64,000 bases of DNA from Streptomyces sp. SirexAA-E (GCF_000177195.2 NC_015953.1:1178001-1242000), one strand, 5' to 3'. Shown: positions 1 through 8,746, numbered from the stretch's first letter. Translations and numbers: made by a program. The notes: generated by a model from the letters alone, not told the origin.

Positions 1-962
1 CCCGCGATGTTCAGCCCGCCCGCGACGAGCGCGAGCACGACGACGCCGACCATGGCGACGGCGGTGCCGGGCTTGTAGTGCGCGAACTTCATGCGCCGCG
101 CACCGGCGGCGGCCTTGGCCGCGGCACGCCGGCCGAGCGGGGAGACCCGCTCGTTGAGCGCGCCCGTCATCCGGTCGAGGTACATGGCGAGGATGACCAC
201 GGCGATCCCGCTCTCGGCGGCGAGGCCGACCTGGAGCTGGGTGATGGCCGCGTAGACCTTCTCGCCGAGACCGCCGGCACCGGCCATACCGCCGATGACG
301 ACCATCGACAGGGCCAGCATGATGACCTGGTTGATCCCGGCCATGATCGTCGGCAGGGCGAGCGGCAGCTGGACCCGGGTCAGGGTGTGCTTCGGCGTGG
401 TGCCGAAGGCCTCGGCCGCCTCGACCAGCTCACCGTCGACCTGGCGGATGCCCAGCTCGGTCATACGGACGCCGGGCGGCATCGCGAAGACGATCGTGGC
501 GATCACACCGGGGGTGACGCCGACGCCGAAGAACATGACGCCGGGGATCAGGTAGACGAAGGCCGGCATCGTCTGCATGACGTCGAGAACCGGCCGCAGC
601 GTGGCGCTGACCTTGCTGTTGCGAGCGGCCCAGATACCCATGGGCACCGCGATCACGATGGTGATGACAGCGGCCACGATCACCAGCGACAGCGTGGCCA
701 TCGCCTCGTCCCACAGGGCGAGGGAGTCGATGAGCGCGAAGCCCGCGAAGGTGAGGACGGCCGGGATGATCCCGCGCAGCCAGAACGCGAGAACGGCGAA
801 TATCGCGGCCATCAGCAGCGGCTCACCGCCGCCCAGGACGGCGTTGACGCCGTCGTACATACCGCCGAGGACGGTCTTGATGGCGTCGAAGATCCAGGTG
901 AGGTTCGACTGGAGCCAGTCGACCGCGTCCTCGACCCACTCGCCGAAGGAGAACCTAGGCAT
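1..962 (-). CDS. proW: Glycine betaine/proline ABC transporter permease (ProW-like), partial
   Basis: Integral membrane subunit of an osmoprotectant importer. The reading frame starts at an ATG at 962 and runs off the window edge, so about 320 residues are visible and the C-terminus is missing. It shows several hydrophobic segments and the permease coupling region (EAAEAFGTTP, then GIN about 20 residues later) that docks on the ATPase. The ATG overlaps the stop of the upstream ATPase gene (ATGCCTAG), indicating translational coupling. The visible tail continues with a further hydrophobic stretch beyond the classical permease core, so the protein may be longer than a simple ProW or fused to another domain; this cannot be resolved here. 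Confidence 0.88.
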   Translation of the reverse strand, partial: MPRFSFGEWVEDAVDWLQSNLTWIFDAIKTVLGGMYDGVNAVLGGGEPLLMAAIFAVLAFWLRGIIPAVLTFAGFALIDSLALWDEAMATLSLVIVAAVITIVIAVPMGIWAARNSKVSATLRPVLDVMQTMPAFVYLIPGVMFFGVGVTPGVIATIVFAMPPGVRMTELGIRQVDGELVEAAEAFGTTPKHTLTRVQLPLALPTIMAGINQVIMLALSMVVIGGMAGAGGLGEKVYAAITQLQVGLAAESGIAVVILAMYLDRMTGALNERVSPLGRRAAAKAAAGARRMKFAHYKPGTAVAMVGVVVLALVAGGLNIA

Positions 963-2055
963 CGGCGTTCACCTTCTTGACCTCGCCCGCGGCAGCAGGG
1001 ACGGCGGGCACCTCGTCGATCTGCGGTTCCTCGCCGAGGGCGGCAAGCAGCCGGGTGCGCGGGACCATGCCGATGAGGCCGCCGTCGGCGTCCGTCACGG
1101 CGACCGCGAGCCCGCTGGTCGAGCAGGGGGTGAACAGTTCGGCGACCGGCGTCTCGGCGGTCACGGTCGCGGGGGCCTCGGCCACCAGGTCCTCGTGGGA
1201 GCGGCCCTTCTCGGGCGCCTCCATGATCGAACCGGCGGTGAGCACCCGGGAGCGGTCCACGTCCTGGATGAAGGAGGCCACGTAGTCGTTGGCCGGCCGC
1301 ACCAGGATGTCCTCGGCGGTGCCCTGCTGCACGATCCGGCCGTCCCGCATGACGGCGATGCGGTCGCCCAGGCGCATGGCCTCGTTGAGGTCGTGGGTGA
1401 TGAAGACGATGGTCTTCTTCAGCCGTTTCTGGAGCTCCAGGAGCTGGTCCTGCATGTCGCGCCGGATCAGCGGGTCGAGCGCGCTGAAGGACTCGTCCAT
1501 CAGCAGCAGGTCGGCGTCGGTGGCGAGCGCGCGGGCCAGGCCCACACGCTGCTGCATACCGCCGGACAGCTCGTCGGGCCAGGACTTCTCCCAGCCGGCG
1601 AGGCCGGTCAGCTCCAGGGCCTGGGCGGCGCGCTCCTCGCGCACGACGCGCGACACGCCCTGGACCTCCAGGCCGTAGGCGGCGTTCTCCAGCACGCTCC
1701 GGTGCGGGAAGAGCGCGAAGTGCTGGAAGACCATGCTGATCTTCTTGGAGCGGACGTCCCGCAGATCTCGCGGACTCAGCGCCGTCAGGTCCTCCCCGTC
1801 GAAGAGCACACGGCCGGCGGTCGGCTCCAGGAGCCCGTTGAGCATGCGCAGCAGGGTCGACTTCCCCGAACCGGAGAGCCCCATGACGACGAAGATATGT
1901 CCCGGCTCCACGGTGAACGATGCGTCGATCACCGCTGCGGTCGTTCCGTCGGCGCGCAACTCCTCACGGTTCGCACCGTTCTCGAGCTTCTGCACGGCTT
2001 GATCGGGTCGTCTGCCGAACACCTTGTACAAGTGCTCGGCTTGCAGCCTTGACAC
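955..2055 (-). CDS. proV: Glycine betaine/proline ABC transporter ATP-binding protein (ProV-like)
   Basis: Energises the osmoprotectant importer whose permease follows. Of 366 residues, the N-terminal part is an ABC ATPase: Walker A GLSGSGKST at residues 59-67, signature LSGGMQQR at about 165, Walker B LLLMDE just after. The C-terminal third resembles the CBS-type sensory region of the OpuA/ProV family. The frame is open further upstream, but the GTG at 2055 is chosen because it is preceded by GAGG and begins the conserved SRLQAEHLYKVFG sequence of ProV proteins. The last codons overlap the permease start. Expression is probably osmoregulated (family knowledge); a hairpin lies in the presumed leader. 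Confidence 0.93.
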   Translation of the reverse strand: MSRLQAEHLYKVFGRRPDQAVQKLENGANREELRADGTTAAVIDASFTVEPGHIFVVMGLSGSGKSTLLRMLNGLLEPTAGRVLFDGEDLTALSPRDLRDVRSKKISMVFQHFALFPHRSVLENAAYGLEVQGVSRVVREERAAQALELTGLAGWEKSWPDELSGGMQQRVGLARALATDADLLLMDESFSALDPLIRRDMQDQLLELQKRLKKTIVFITHDLNEAMRLGDRIAVMRDGRIVQQGTAEDILVRPANDYVASFIQDVDRSRVLTAGSIMEAPEKGRSHEDLVAEAPATVTAETPVAELFTPCSTSGLAVAVTDADGGLIGMVPRTRLLAALGEEPQIDEVPAVPAAAGEVKKVNADA

Positions 2056-2083
2056 ATACACCTCACGCGCGTTGAACCGAAAA

Positions 2084-2112
2084 ACGGTCTGCCACCCCCT
2101 ACGGCAGACCGT
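2084..2112 (-). promoter_or_regulatory. Perfect 10-bp inverted repeat in proV leader region
   Basis: ACGGTCTGCC at 2084-2093 pairs perfectly with GGCAGACCGT at 2103-2112 around a 9-nt loop. It sits 28-57 nt upstream of the proV GTG on the minus strand. It could be an operator or an RNA hairpin controlling the osmoprotectant operon; no T tract follows, so it is not an obvious terminator. Confidence 0.55.
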
Positions 2113-2208
2113 GGAGCGGGCGGATTCGGTCCGCAGAGCACGCGCATTGGTTGAAAAATGGACGTGGTCCGCTCCGATGGCGCGCCTGCCCCCACTTACA
2201 CGAGGCAA

Positions 2209-2231
2209 ACACATGTGTGACCCAGCTCACT
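2209..2231. promoter_or_regulatory. Palindrome and Crp-like dyad TGTGA-N6-TCACT
   Basis: ACACATGTGT (2209-2218) is a perfect palindrome overlapping TGTGACCCAGCTCACT (2216-2231), which fits the Crp/FNR-type pattern TGTGA-N6-TCACA except for the last base. It lies between proV (minus) and the exonuclease gene (plus), so it could serve either. A closely similar dyad occurs at 46385-46400. Confidence 0.4.
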
Positions 2232-2307
2232 CCGGAAGCCTGTGTATGCGGGAACCGCACGCTCGCCGCCCGGGATCCTGTCGGTGCCGTGCGGCATGAT
2301 CGGGAGC

Positions 2308-3231
2308 GTGACGCGACGCCTGATGCTCCTCGACACCGCCTCCCTCTACTTCCGCGCCTATTTCGGCGTCCCGGACTCGGTGCGCGCACCGGACGGCACC
2401 CCCGTGAACGCCGCGCGCGGGCTGCTCGACTTCATCGCACGCCTGGTGCAGGACCACCGGCCCGACGAGCTGGTCGCCTGCATGGACGCCGACTGGCGTC
2501 CGCAGTGGCGGGTCGACCTGATCCCCACGTACAAGGCGCACCGGGTGGCGACCGAGACCGCCGCCGGCCTGCCCGACGAGGAGGAGGTCCCCGACACGCT
2601 CTCCCCGCAGGTCCCGGTCATCGAGGACGTCCTGGACGCCCTGGGGATCGCCCGGGTGGGCGTGGCGGGCTACGAGGCGGACGACGTGATCGGCACGCTG
2701 GCCGGACGGGCCACGGGCCCGGTCGACATCGTCACGGGCGACCGCGACCTCTACCAGCTGGTCGACGACGCCCGCGGGATCCGGGTCCTCTACCCGGTGA
2801 AGGGGGTGGGGACGCTCCAGATGACGGACGAGGCGTGGCTGCGCGAGAAGTACGGCGTGGACGGCGCGGGGTACGTCGACCTGGCGCTGCTGCGCGGCGA
2901 TCCCAGCGACGGCCTGCCGGGAGTCCCCGGGATCGGCGAGAAGACGGCGGCGAAGCTGCTGGACGCGTTCGGCGACCTGGCCGGGATCATGGCCGCGGTG
3001 GACGATCCGGCGGCCCGGCTGACACCGTCGCAGCGCAGGCGGCTGGACGAGGCGCGGGCGTACGTGGCGGTCGCGCCGAAGGTCGTACGGGTGGCCGACG
3101 ACGTGCCGCTGCCCGATTTCGACCCCGCGCTCCCCCGGGAGCCGCGCGACCCGGCGGCGCTCGAAGCGCTCGCGGCGCGGTGGGGCCTGGGCGGGTCGCT
3201 CCAGCGCCTGCTCGTCACCCTTCAGGCGTGA
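2308..3231 (+). CDS. 5'-3' exonuclease (PolA N-terminal/FEN family)
   Basis: Stand-alone relative of the 5' nuclease domain of DNA polymerase I, expected to act on flapped or nicked DNA in replication and repair. About 307 residues. Visible family features are the early LLLDTAS aspartate, the acidic motifs YEADDVIG and TGDRDLYQL, and a helix-3-turn-helix, GDPSDGLPGVPGIGEKTAAKLL region split here as GDPSDGLPGVPG followed by IGEKTAAKLL. The GTG at 2308 starts the conserved TRRLMLLDTAS; an in-frame ATG at 2296 is an alternative, and neither has a well-spaced ribosome site. No polymerase domain follows. It is followed at once by an iron box belonging to the next gene. Confidence 0.88.
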   Translation: MTRRLMLLDTASLYFRAYFGVPDSVRAPDGTPVNAARGLLDFIARLVQDHRPDELVACMDADWRPQWRVDLIPTYKAHRVATETAAGLPDEEEVPDTLSPQVPVIEDVLDALGIARVGVAGYEADDVIGTLAGRATGPVDIVTGDRDLYQLVDDARGIRVLYPVKGVGTLQMTDEAWLREKYGVDGAGYVDLALLRGDPSDGLPGVPGIGEKTAAKLLDAFGDLAGIMAAVDDPAARLTPSQRRRLDEARAYVAVAPKVVRVADDVPLPDFDPALPREPRDPAALEALAARWGLGGSLQRLLVTLQA

Positions 3232-3238
3232 AGTGCTA

Positions 3239-3256
3239 ACTTAGGTAGACCTAAGT
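3239..3256 (+). promoter_or_regulatory. Iron box (DmdR/IdeR-type operator)
   Basis: ACTTAGGT-AG-ACCTAAGT is a perfect 8-bp dyad, containing the TTAGGnnnnCCTAA-type core of DtxR-family iron repressor sites. It lies 80 nt upstream of the siderophore-interacting protein, implying repression of that gene when iron is plentiful. Confidence 0.8.
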
Positions 3257-3334
3257 ACATCTGCGTACCCGGTTCCGCACACGTGTGAGCCCCGTACACC
3301 GGGATCCGTACATTTCCAGAGCAGGGAGAACCTC

Positions 3335-4177
3335 GTGGCAGAGCGGCCGGCCCGCCGGGCACCGAAGGCACAGGGCGCGCAGGTCGTGCGCACCGAGCAG
3401 ATCACCCCGCACATGGTGCGCGTGGTCCTCGGCGGCGACGGTCTGGCGGACTTCGCCCTCGCCGGATTCACCGATCACTACATCAAGCTGTGTTTCGCCC
3501 CCGAGGGCGCGGACTACTCCCACCCCTTCGACATGGCCCGGATCCGCGAGGAGTACCCCCGCGAGCAGTGGCCGACCACCCGTACGTACACGGTGCGCTC
3601 CTGGGACCCCGACGCACGGGAGATGGCCGTCGACTTCGTGGTGCACGGCGACGAGGGACTCGCCGGCCCCTGGGCGGCCCGTGCCCGGCCCGGTGACCAG
3701 GTGACCTTCCTGGGCCCCGGCGGGGGTTACGTGCCGGAGGCCTCGGCCGACTGGCATCTTCTGGTCGGTGACGAGAGCGCCCTTCCGGCGATCGCCGCCT
3801 CCCTGGAGCAGATGCCGGCGGGCGCGCCGGTGCACGCCTTCGTCGAGGTGCCGGACGCCTCGGAGGAGCAGAAGCTCCTCACGCCGGACGGGGTCGAGGT
3901 CACCTGGCTGCACCGCGGCGGGCGTCCCGTCGGTGAGCTGCTCACCGAGGCGGTGAAGGCGCTGGAGTTCCCCGAGGGCGAGGTGCAGGCCTTCGTCCAC
4001 GGCGAGGCGGGCTTCGTGAAGGAGATCCGGCGCCATCTGCGCCTGGAGCGGCAGATCCCGGTCCAGCAGCTGTCGATCTCGGGTTACTGGCGGCTCGGCC
4101 AGAACGACGACGCCTGGCGCGCGGTGAAGCGCGAGTGGAACGAGCAGGTGGAGCGCGAGCAGGAGAGCGCCGCGTAG
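3335..4177 (+). CDS. Siderophore-interacting protein (FAD-dependent ferric-siderophore reductase)
   Basis: Cytoplasmic flavoprotein of the SIP/ViuB family that releases iron from imported ferric siderophores by reduction. 280 residues, normal for the family. The FAD-binding signature RTYTVR occurs at residues 83-88, followed by a phosphate-binding region with GDQVTFLGPGG and a C-terminal NAD(P)H-type domain containing GDESALPAI. The GTG start at 3335 follows GGGAG at suitable spacing. An iron box upstream and the adjacent siderophore uptake genes support the role. A strong hairpin follows the stop, so this is probably a single-gene transcript. Confidence 0.92.
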   Translation: MAERPARRAPKAQGAQVVRTEQITPHMVRVVLGGDGLADFALAGFTDHYIKLCFAPEGADYSHPFDMARIREEYPREQWPTTRTYTVRSWDPDAREMAVDFVVHGDEGLAGPWAARARPGDQVTFLGPGGGYVPEASADWHLLVGDESALPAIAASLEQMPAGAPVHAFVEVPDASEEQKLLTPDGVEVTWLHRGGRPVGELLTEAVKALEFPEGEVQAFVHGEAGFVKEIRRHLRLERQIPVQQLSISGYWRLGQNDDAWRAVKREWNEQVEREQESAA

Positions 4178-4203
4178 CACCGGCCACCGCCGAAGCGCCC
4201 CGG

Positions 4204-4241
4204 AGCCCGGCCGCCGTCCCCGACAGGACGCCGGCCGGGCT
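4204..4241 (+). terminator. Hairpin terminator after siderophore-interacting protein gene
   Basis: AGCCCGGCCGCCGTCC (4204-4219) pairs with GGACGCCGGCCGGGCT (4226-4241), 16-bp arms with one mismatch and a 6-nt loop, 27 nt after the stop codon. Confidence 0.7.
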
Positions 4242-4593
4242 TCGTGTGTGCGGGCGCCGTGCGGTGTGACCGGCGCGGCGTAAGGGGCGTCACTTCGAGG
4301 CCCGAAGGGCACGGATCCGTCTCGATCCGCGGGCGTGGCCGCCGCCCCGTCGCGCCCGGCCAGGCGGCCCGGCGGGGCCGCCCCACGTCTCCTGCGGCAC
4401 CGGCGTCGGGGCCGCCTCACCTCAACTCCCCTTCAAGCGCGACGCCTTCACGCCCCGGGGGGTGCTGTGGACCACGAGCGGTCCCGACCACCGGCCGACG
4501 GCCGGCCGCCCGCTACCGGCGCCCGTCGCCGCGGCGGCCCCCGCGGCCCGCCCGGATCGCCTCCCCCTCCGCATCCACCCCGGTTCTCATCAA
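4242..4593. other. GC-rich intergenic stretch with no supported gene
   Basis: About 350 bases between the terminator of the siderophore-interacting protein gene and the iron box of the next operon. Open frames cross it on both strands but their translations are low-complexity Arg/Pro/Ala sequence without recognisable motifs or convincing ribosome sites. No RNA gene was recognised. Confidence 0.6.
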
Positions 4594-4607
4594 TTAGGGT
4601 TACCTAA
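4594..4607 (+). promoter_or_regulatory. Iron box upstream of siderophore uptake operon
   Basis: TTAGGGTTACCTAA, an imperfect dyad matching the TTAGG-N4-CCTAA core of DmdR/IdeR iron boxes, lies 100 nt before the siderophore-binding lipoprotein gene. Confidence 0.75.
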
Positions 4608-4706
4608 CAAGCGCCTCGGTACAGGCGTCCGCCCGAGGTCCGTCCGCGTCCACCGGGCGGCCGTGCGGACAGGCGCTTCACCCCTGCTCGCAGACAAGGA
4701 ACCGTC

Positions 4707-5759
4707 ATGCCCTCTCTGTTCACCCCTCTTCGCCGCCGCGTTCTCGCCGCGGGCGCGGCCGCGGTCTCGCTCGGCCTGCTGGTGGGCGGCTGCGGTTCGG
4801 ACGACGCGGACGAGGACGCCGCGGACACCGGGGCGAAGGCCGAGGCAGGGGCGTTCCCCGTCACGATCAGGAGCGCCCTGGGCGACGCCGTGATCGAGAA
4901 GGCGCCGAAGCGCGTGGTCACCCTGGGCCAGGGCTCGGCGGAGACGGCCATCGCACTGGGCAACGTCCCGGTCGGCATCGAGAGTTACGCCTGGGGCAGC
5001 GACAAGTCCGGCTACCTGCCGTGGATCCACGACGCCGTGACGAAGTCCGGCGGGACCCTGCCCGAGCAGTTCGACGGCGGCGAGGAGCTCGACATCGAGG
5101 CGATCACCGAGCTGGAGCCGGACGTCATCCTCGCCCCCTGGTCGGGCATCACGCAGAAGCAGTACGACATCCTCAAGGACATCGCGCCGACCGTCGCCTA
5201 TCCCGACAAGGCGTGGAGCACCAACTGGGACCAGCAGATCGAGATCGTCGCGAAGGCGCTCGGTCAGCCGGACAAGGCGAAGGAGCTGACGTCGAAGATC
5301 GACAAGCAGCTCTCCGACGCCGCGGCGACCCGCCCCGACTACAAGAACGTCACGTTCTCGTACATCTACACCTCCGGCCCCGGCTCCCTCGGTGTGTTCA
5401 AGCCCGAGGAGCAGCGCGTCGAGGTGCTGAGCAAGCTCGGTCTGAAGGTCGACCCGGTCGTGGACACCTTCAAGGAGACCGAGGGCACCGACTCCGCCCT
5501 GATCGGCCTGGAGAACGCCAACAAGCTCTCCGGCAGCGACGTCGTGTTCACCTTCTACAGCGACGAGAAGAGCCGCGAGGAGATCGAGGCGCAGCCGCTG
5601 TACGCGGCGATCCCCGCGGTGAAGAAGGGTGCGCTGGTCCACAGCTCCGACCAGCCGTTCGTCACCGCCTCGTCGATGATCAACCCGCTGACCGTGCCGT
5701 ACAGCATCGAGCGCTACCTGCCGATGATCGACAAGGCCGTCGCCAAGGCCGGAAAGTAG
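4707..5759 (+). CDS. Iron-siderophore ABC transporter substrate-binding lipoprotein (FecB/FepB family)
   Basis: Extracytoplasmic receptor for a ferric siderophore. 350 residues with an N-terminal RR-containing signal and a lipobox ending LVGGC, so Cys29 should carry the lipid anchor. The rest matches the class III binding-protein fold: an early KRVVTLG strand, ITELEPDVILAP, and a C-terminal YSIERYLPMI. The ATG at 4707 follows AAGGA. It heads an operon with two FecCD permeases and has an iron box upstream. The exact siderophore cannot be deduced; the sequence is of the type used for hydroxamates such as ferrioxamines in streptomycetes, which is an inference. Confidence 0.92.
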   Translation: MPSLFTPLRRRVLAAGAAAVSLGLLVGGCGSDDADEDAADTGAKAEAGAFPVTIRSALGDAVIEKAPKRVVTLGQGSAETAIALGNVPVGIESYAWGSDKSGYLPWIHDAVTKSGGTLPEQFDGGEELDIEAITELEPDVILAPWSGITQKQYDILKDIAPTVAYPDKAWSTNWDQQIEIVAKALGQPDKAKELTSKIDKQLSDAAATRPDYKNVTFSYIYTSGPGSLGVFKPEEQRVEVLSKLGLKVDPVVDTFKETEGTDSALIGLENANKLSGSDVVFTFYSDEKSREEIEAQPLYAAIPAVKKGALVHSSDQPFVTASSMINPLTVPYSIERYLPMIDKAVAKAGK

Positions 5760-5775
5760 TCACGGAGCTTTGGGC

Positions 5776-6810
5776 GTGACCGTGTCCACGTCGGCCCGGC
5801 CGGGCCCCGCCGCCCTGCGGCGGGGCCCGGCCGCGCTCTCCCTCGCCGCCCTGGTGTGCCTGGTCCTGCTGGCCCTCGCGCTCTTCGCGAGCGTGATGTT
5901 CGGCAGCAAACAGACACCGGCGGCCGATGTCCTGCGGGTGGTCACCGGGGGCGGGGACGAGTACCTCCGTACGGTCGTCGAGAGCCGCTACCCGCGCACC
6001 GTCCTCGGGGTGCTCGCGGGCCTCTGCCTCGCGGTCGCCGGCACGCTCATGCAGGGCATCACGCGCAATCCGCTGGCCGAGCCCGGCATCCTCGGCATCA
6101 ACGCGGGGGCGTCGGCGGGCGTCGTCTCCGCCACCGCGTTCCTCGGCGTCTCCGGCCAGCGGGACACCGTGTGGTGGGCGCTGGCCGGCGCGCTGGTGAC
6201 GGGCGTCGCGGTGTACGCCATCGGCACGGCCGGGGGCGGCAGCAGCCCGGTCCGGCTGGTGCTGGCCGGCGCGGTGCTCTCCGCGGTCCTCGGCGCGTAC
6301 ATCCAGGGGGTGGCTCTCTCCCGGCCGCGGGTCTTCGACACCTACCGGTACTGGGTGGTGGGGGCGCTCGGCGGGCGCGGTTTCGACGCCGCCTGGTCGG
6401 TGCTGCCGTTCGCCGTCGCCGGTCTCCTGCTGGCCCTGGTGCTGGCGCCGGGCCTCAACGCCATGGCGATGGGTGACGACAAGGCGGCCTCACTGGGCGT
6501 CAGCCCGGTCCGGATCAAGGGGGCGGGGCTGCTCGCCGCCACTCTGCTCAGCGCGGCGGCCACCGCCGCGGTGGGGCCGATCGCCTTCGTGGGCCTGGCC
6601 GTTCCGCACCTGGTCCGGATGGTGGTGGGGGCCGACTTCCGGCTCCAGATCGCCTTCTCCACCCTGGTCGGGCCCTCGCTGCTGCTGCTCGCCGACGTCG
6701 TCGGGCGGGTGCTGCTGCGACCGGAGGAGCTCATGGTCGGTGTCGTCACCGCCTTCGTCGGAGCGCCCGCCCTGCTCCTCGCCGTCCGCCGTATGAGGGG
6801 ACCCGCATGA
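5776..6810 (+). CDS. FecCD-family iron-siderophore ABC permease, first subunit
   Basis: Membrane permease of the BtuC/FecCD family, 344 residues. It has about ten hydrophobic segments, the family sequence GxxQxxxRNPLAEPGILGINAGA (here LMQGITRNPLAEPGILG then INAGAS), and GPIAFVGLAVPH near the C-terminus, where the ATPase docks. The GTG at 5776 is preferred because GGAG lies 8 nt upstream; a TTG at 5770 is also open. It starts 16 nt after the binding-protein stop and overlaps the next permease by ATGA, so the three genes are one transcript. Confidence 0.9.
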   Translation: MTVSTSARPGPAALRRGPAALSLAALVCLVLLALALFASVMFGSKQTPAADVLRVVTGGGDEYLRTVVESRYPRTVLGVLAGLCLAVAGTLMQGITRNPLAEPGILGINAGASAGVVSATAFLGVSGQRDTVWWALAGALVTGVAVYAIGTAGGGSSPVRLVLAGAVLSAVLGAYIQGVALSRPRVFDTYRYWVVGALGGRGFDAAWSVLPFAVAGLLLALVLAPGLNAMAMGDDKAASLGVSPVRIKGAGLLAATLLSAAATAAVGPIAFVGLAVPHLVRMVVGADFRLQIAFSTLVGPSLLLLADVVGRVLLRPEELMVGVVTAFVGAPALLLAVRRMRGPA

Positions 6811-7898
6811 ACACGGCCCGTCCGGCCGGGACCGCAGAGGCGGCCCGGAGCCACCCGGCCCCCCGACAGCGCCGCGGCGTGGTGCGGATCGGCCCCTGGG
6901 TGTCGGTGCCCGTGCGCCGGTCGACCCTGGTCGCCGGCGCCGTCGCGCTGGTCCTGCTGTGCGCCTGTGCGGTGGCGACGCTGACGCTGGGCCGGCTCGG
7001 CATCGGTCTCGCCGAACTGCCCTCCGCCCTCATGGGGGAGGCCACGGGCAAGGACGCCTTCGTGCTGAACCGGCTGCGCGGCCCCCGGCTCGTGGTGGCC
7101 GTGGCGACCGGTGCGGCCTTCGGGCTGTCCGGGGCTCTGTTCCAGTCCGTCACCCGCAATCCGCTGGGCAGCCCGGACGTGATCGGCCTCGGCGCGGGCG
7201 CCGGTGCGGGGGCGGCGGCCACGGCCCTGTTCCTGCCCGACACCCTTCCGGTCTCGGTGGGCGCCCTGCTCGGCGCGGTGCTCGCCATGGCCCTGGTCTA
7301 CGTCTCCACCGGCACCGGTTTCCGCAGTCCCGGACGGCTGGTCGTCGCGGGCATCGGCGTGGCCGCGATGGCGACCGCGCTGACCCAGTACGTCGTCTAC
7401 GCCGTCGAACGGGACAAGGCGAGCGCGCTGACCGCGTACATCAACGGCAGTCTCGCGGCCCGGTCCTGGGACGACGCCGCCACCATCTGGACCGTCCTGC
7501 TCGTCTGCCTGCCGCTCGCCGCGCTCCTCGCGCGACCGCTGGGCATCGGGGAGATGGGCGACGACATCTCCACCGGGCTCGGCTCGCGGCCGGGGCGGAT
7601 CACGACCGCCGCCGTCCTGCTGTCGATCGTGCTGTCGGCGGGTGCGGTGAGCGTCGCCGGCCCCATCGCGTTCGTCTCACTGACGGCGCCTCAGATCGCC
7701 AAGCGGGTCACGCGCGGCGGTGGACCGCATCTGATGATGTCCACGCTGCTCGGCGCGCTCCTGCTGGTAGTGGCGGACCTCGCCGCGCAGCAGCTCCCGT
7801 TCTTCGACAACCTGCCGGTCGGCCTGTACACGATGGCCGTCGGCGGCGCCTATCTCGGCTGGCTCCTGGTACGGGAGTGGCGCCGCCCGGCGGTGTGA
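6807..7898 (+). CDS. FecCD-family iron-siderophore ABC permease, second subunit
   Basis: Partner permease, 363 residues, forming a heterodimer with the preceding subunit. It carries the same family features, QSVTRNPLGSPDVIGLGAGA (residue run split by the family pattern RNPLGxPDxIG) and GPIAFVSLTAPQIAK. The start ATG overlaps the previous stop as ATGA. No ATP-binding subunit follows: the next gene is convergent with only 7 bases between the stop codons, so the importer must borrow an ATPase encoded elsewhere. Confidence 0.9.
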   Translation: MNTARPAGTAEAARSHPAPRQRRGVVRIGPWVSVPVRRSTLVAGAVALVLLCACAVATLTLGRLGIGLAELPSALMGEATGKDAFVLNRLRGPRLVVAVATGAAFGLSGALFQSVTRNPLGSPDVIGLGAGAGAGAAATALFLPDTLPVSVGALLGAVLAMALVYVSTGTGFRSPGRLVVAGIGVAAMATALTQYVVYAVERDKASALTAYINGSLAARSWDDAATIWTVLLVCLPLAALLARPLGIGEMGDDISTGLGSRPGRITTAAVLLSIVLSAGAVSVAGPIAFVSLTAPQIAKRVTRGGGPHLMMSTLLGALLLVVADLAAQQLPFFDNLPVGLYTMAVGGAYLGWLLVREWRRPAV

Positions 7899-7905
7899 GA
7901 CGACG

Positions 7906-8610
7906 TCAGGCCAGCAGGCGGTTCGGGTGGGACGCCCGGCGGGCCGCGGTCAGCAGGCCGTGGATCCGTGAGCCCGCGTGGTCGATGTCGGTCACCGGGG
8001 TGGCGAACGGCAGCCGGACGTCCTCGTAGCCGTCGGGGTACTCCAGGCGCAGGGTGACGCCGTAGCGGTCCAGCGCGACGGGGACGGCCCGCAGCAGGCC
8101 CCGGCGGGGCTGCGGCCGGACGAGGCGCAGCAGCAGCGGGACCAGTTCGCCGTGGCCGTCCAGGAGGTGGGTCAGCATGCCGGCCTCGCACGTGGCCAGC
8201 GGGTCCAGGGTGGTGGCCTGGAGGTCGTCGAGGGAGACGAACGTGCGGCCCGTGCCGTCCTCCAGGACCGCCTGGCCGAACTCCATGCACGTGCTCTCGG
8301 TGGACTCCGCGTCGTACGGGGCCGCCAGCAGCCCCGTCAGCGTGACGCGGGCGCGCAGCCGGTCGCGGACCGGGGTGGGCGCGATGTCGGTGAGCTCCAG
8401 TCTGATCGGGATGCGCACGGCCGAGGCGGCGGGCGCGGTCTCGGACGGCTCGTGCAGGTGGAGGTGTCCCATCACGCCGGTGCCGTCGAGGTGGTGCACC
8501 TCGGTGGACACCCCGTCGGTCAGCACGGACATCGAGCGGGCGGCGGCCAGGATCGACCGCACCCGCTCGGCGGGGGTCGGCTCTACGGCGCGGCTGCTGA
8601 AGGGGCGCAT
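7906..8610 (-). CDS. DUF2470 domain protein, iron-regulated
   Basis: A 234-residue soluble protein. The C-terminal region (YGVTLRLEYPDG, then DVRLPFATPVTD and a final helix ending LLTAARRA) fits the DUF2470 domain found at the end of HugZ-type haem oxygenases and pyridoxamine-oxidase-like split-barrel proteins. The N-terminal half (RSILAAARSMSVLT, MGHLHLHEP) resembles the split-barrel partner region but is not a clear match. The ATG at 8610 follows GGAG 8 nt upstream; a longer start at 8649 has no ribosome site. A near-ideal iron box lies upstream, so a role in haem or iron handling is likely but unproven. Confidence 0.75.
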   Translation of the reverse strand: MRPFSSRAVEPTPAERVRSILAAARSMSVLTDGVSTEVHHLDGTGVMGHLHLHEPSETAPAASAVRIPIRLELTDIAPTPVRDRLRARVTLTGLLAAPYDAESTESTCMEFGQAVLEDGTGRTFVSLDDLQATTLDPLATCEAGMLTHLLDGHGELVPLLLRLVRPQPRRGLLRAVPVALDRYGVTLRLEYPDGYEDVRLPFATPVTDIDHAGSRIHGLLTAARRASHPNRLLA

Positions 8611-8656
8611 CCGGGTTCTCCAATGGGCGGGCCGGGGGCGACCGGACATCGGTCAC

Positions 8657-8675
8657 TTAGGTATGCCTAACCTAA
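8657..8675 (-). promoter_or_regulatory. Iron box, near-consensus 19 bp
   Basis: TTAGGTATGCCTAACCTAA differs from the classical iron box TTAGGTTAGGCTAACCTAA at only three positions. It is 47 nt upstream of the DUF2470 start codon on the minus strand. The SigK-type promoter for the divergent sigma gene starts 70 nt further on. Confidence 0.87.
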
Positions 8676-8746
8676 CTCACACCGCAGAGGTTCGGATAGG
8701 GCGGGGGGCCCGTACGCAAAGGCGTGCGAGGATTTCCGGCCACAGG

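Noticed and set aside
4335..4607. Small ORF upstream of the siderophore uptake operon
   Set aside because: Low-complexity translation, no start context, and it runs through the iron box.
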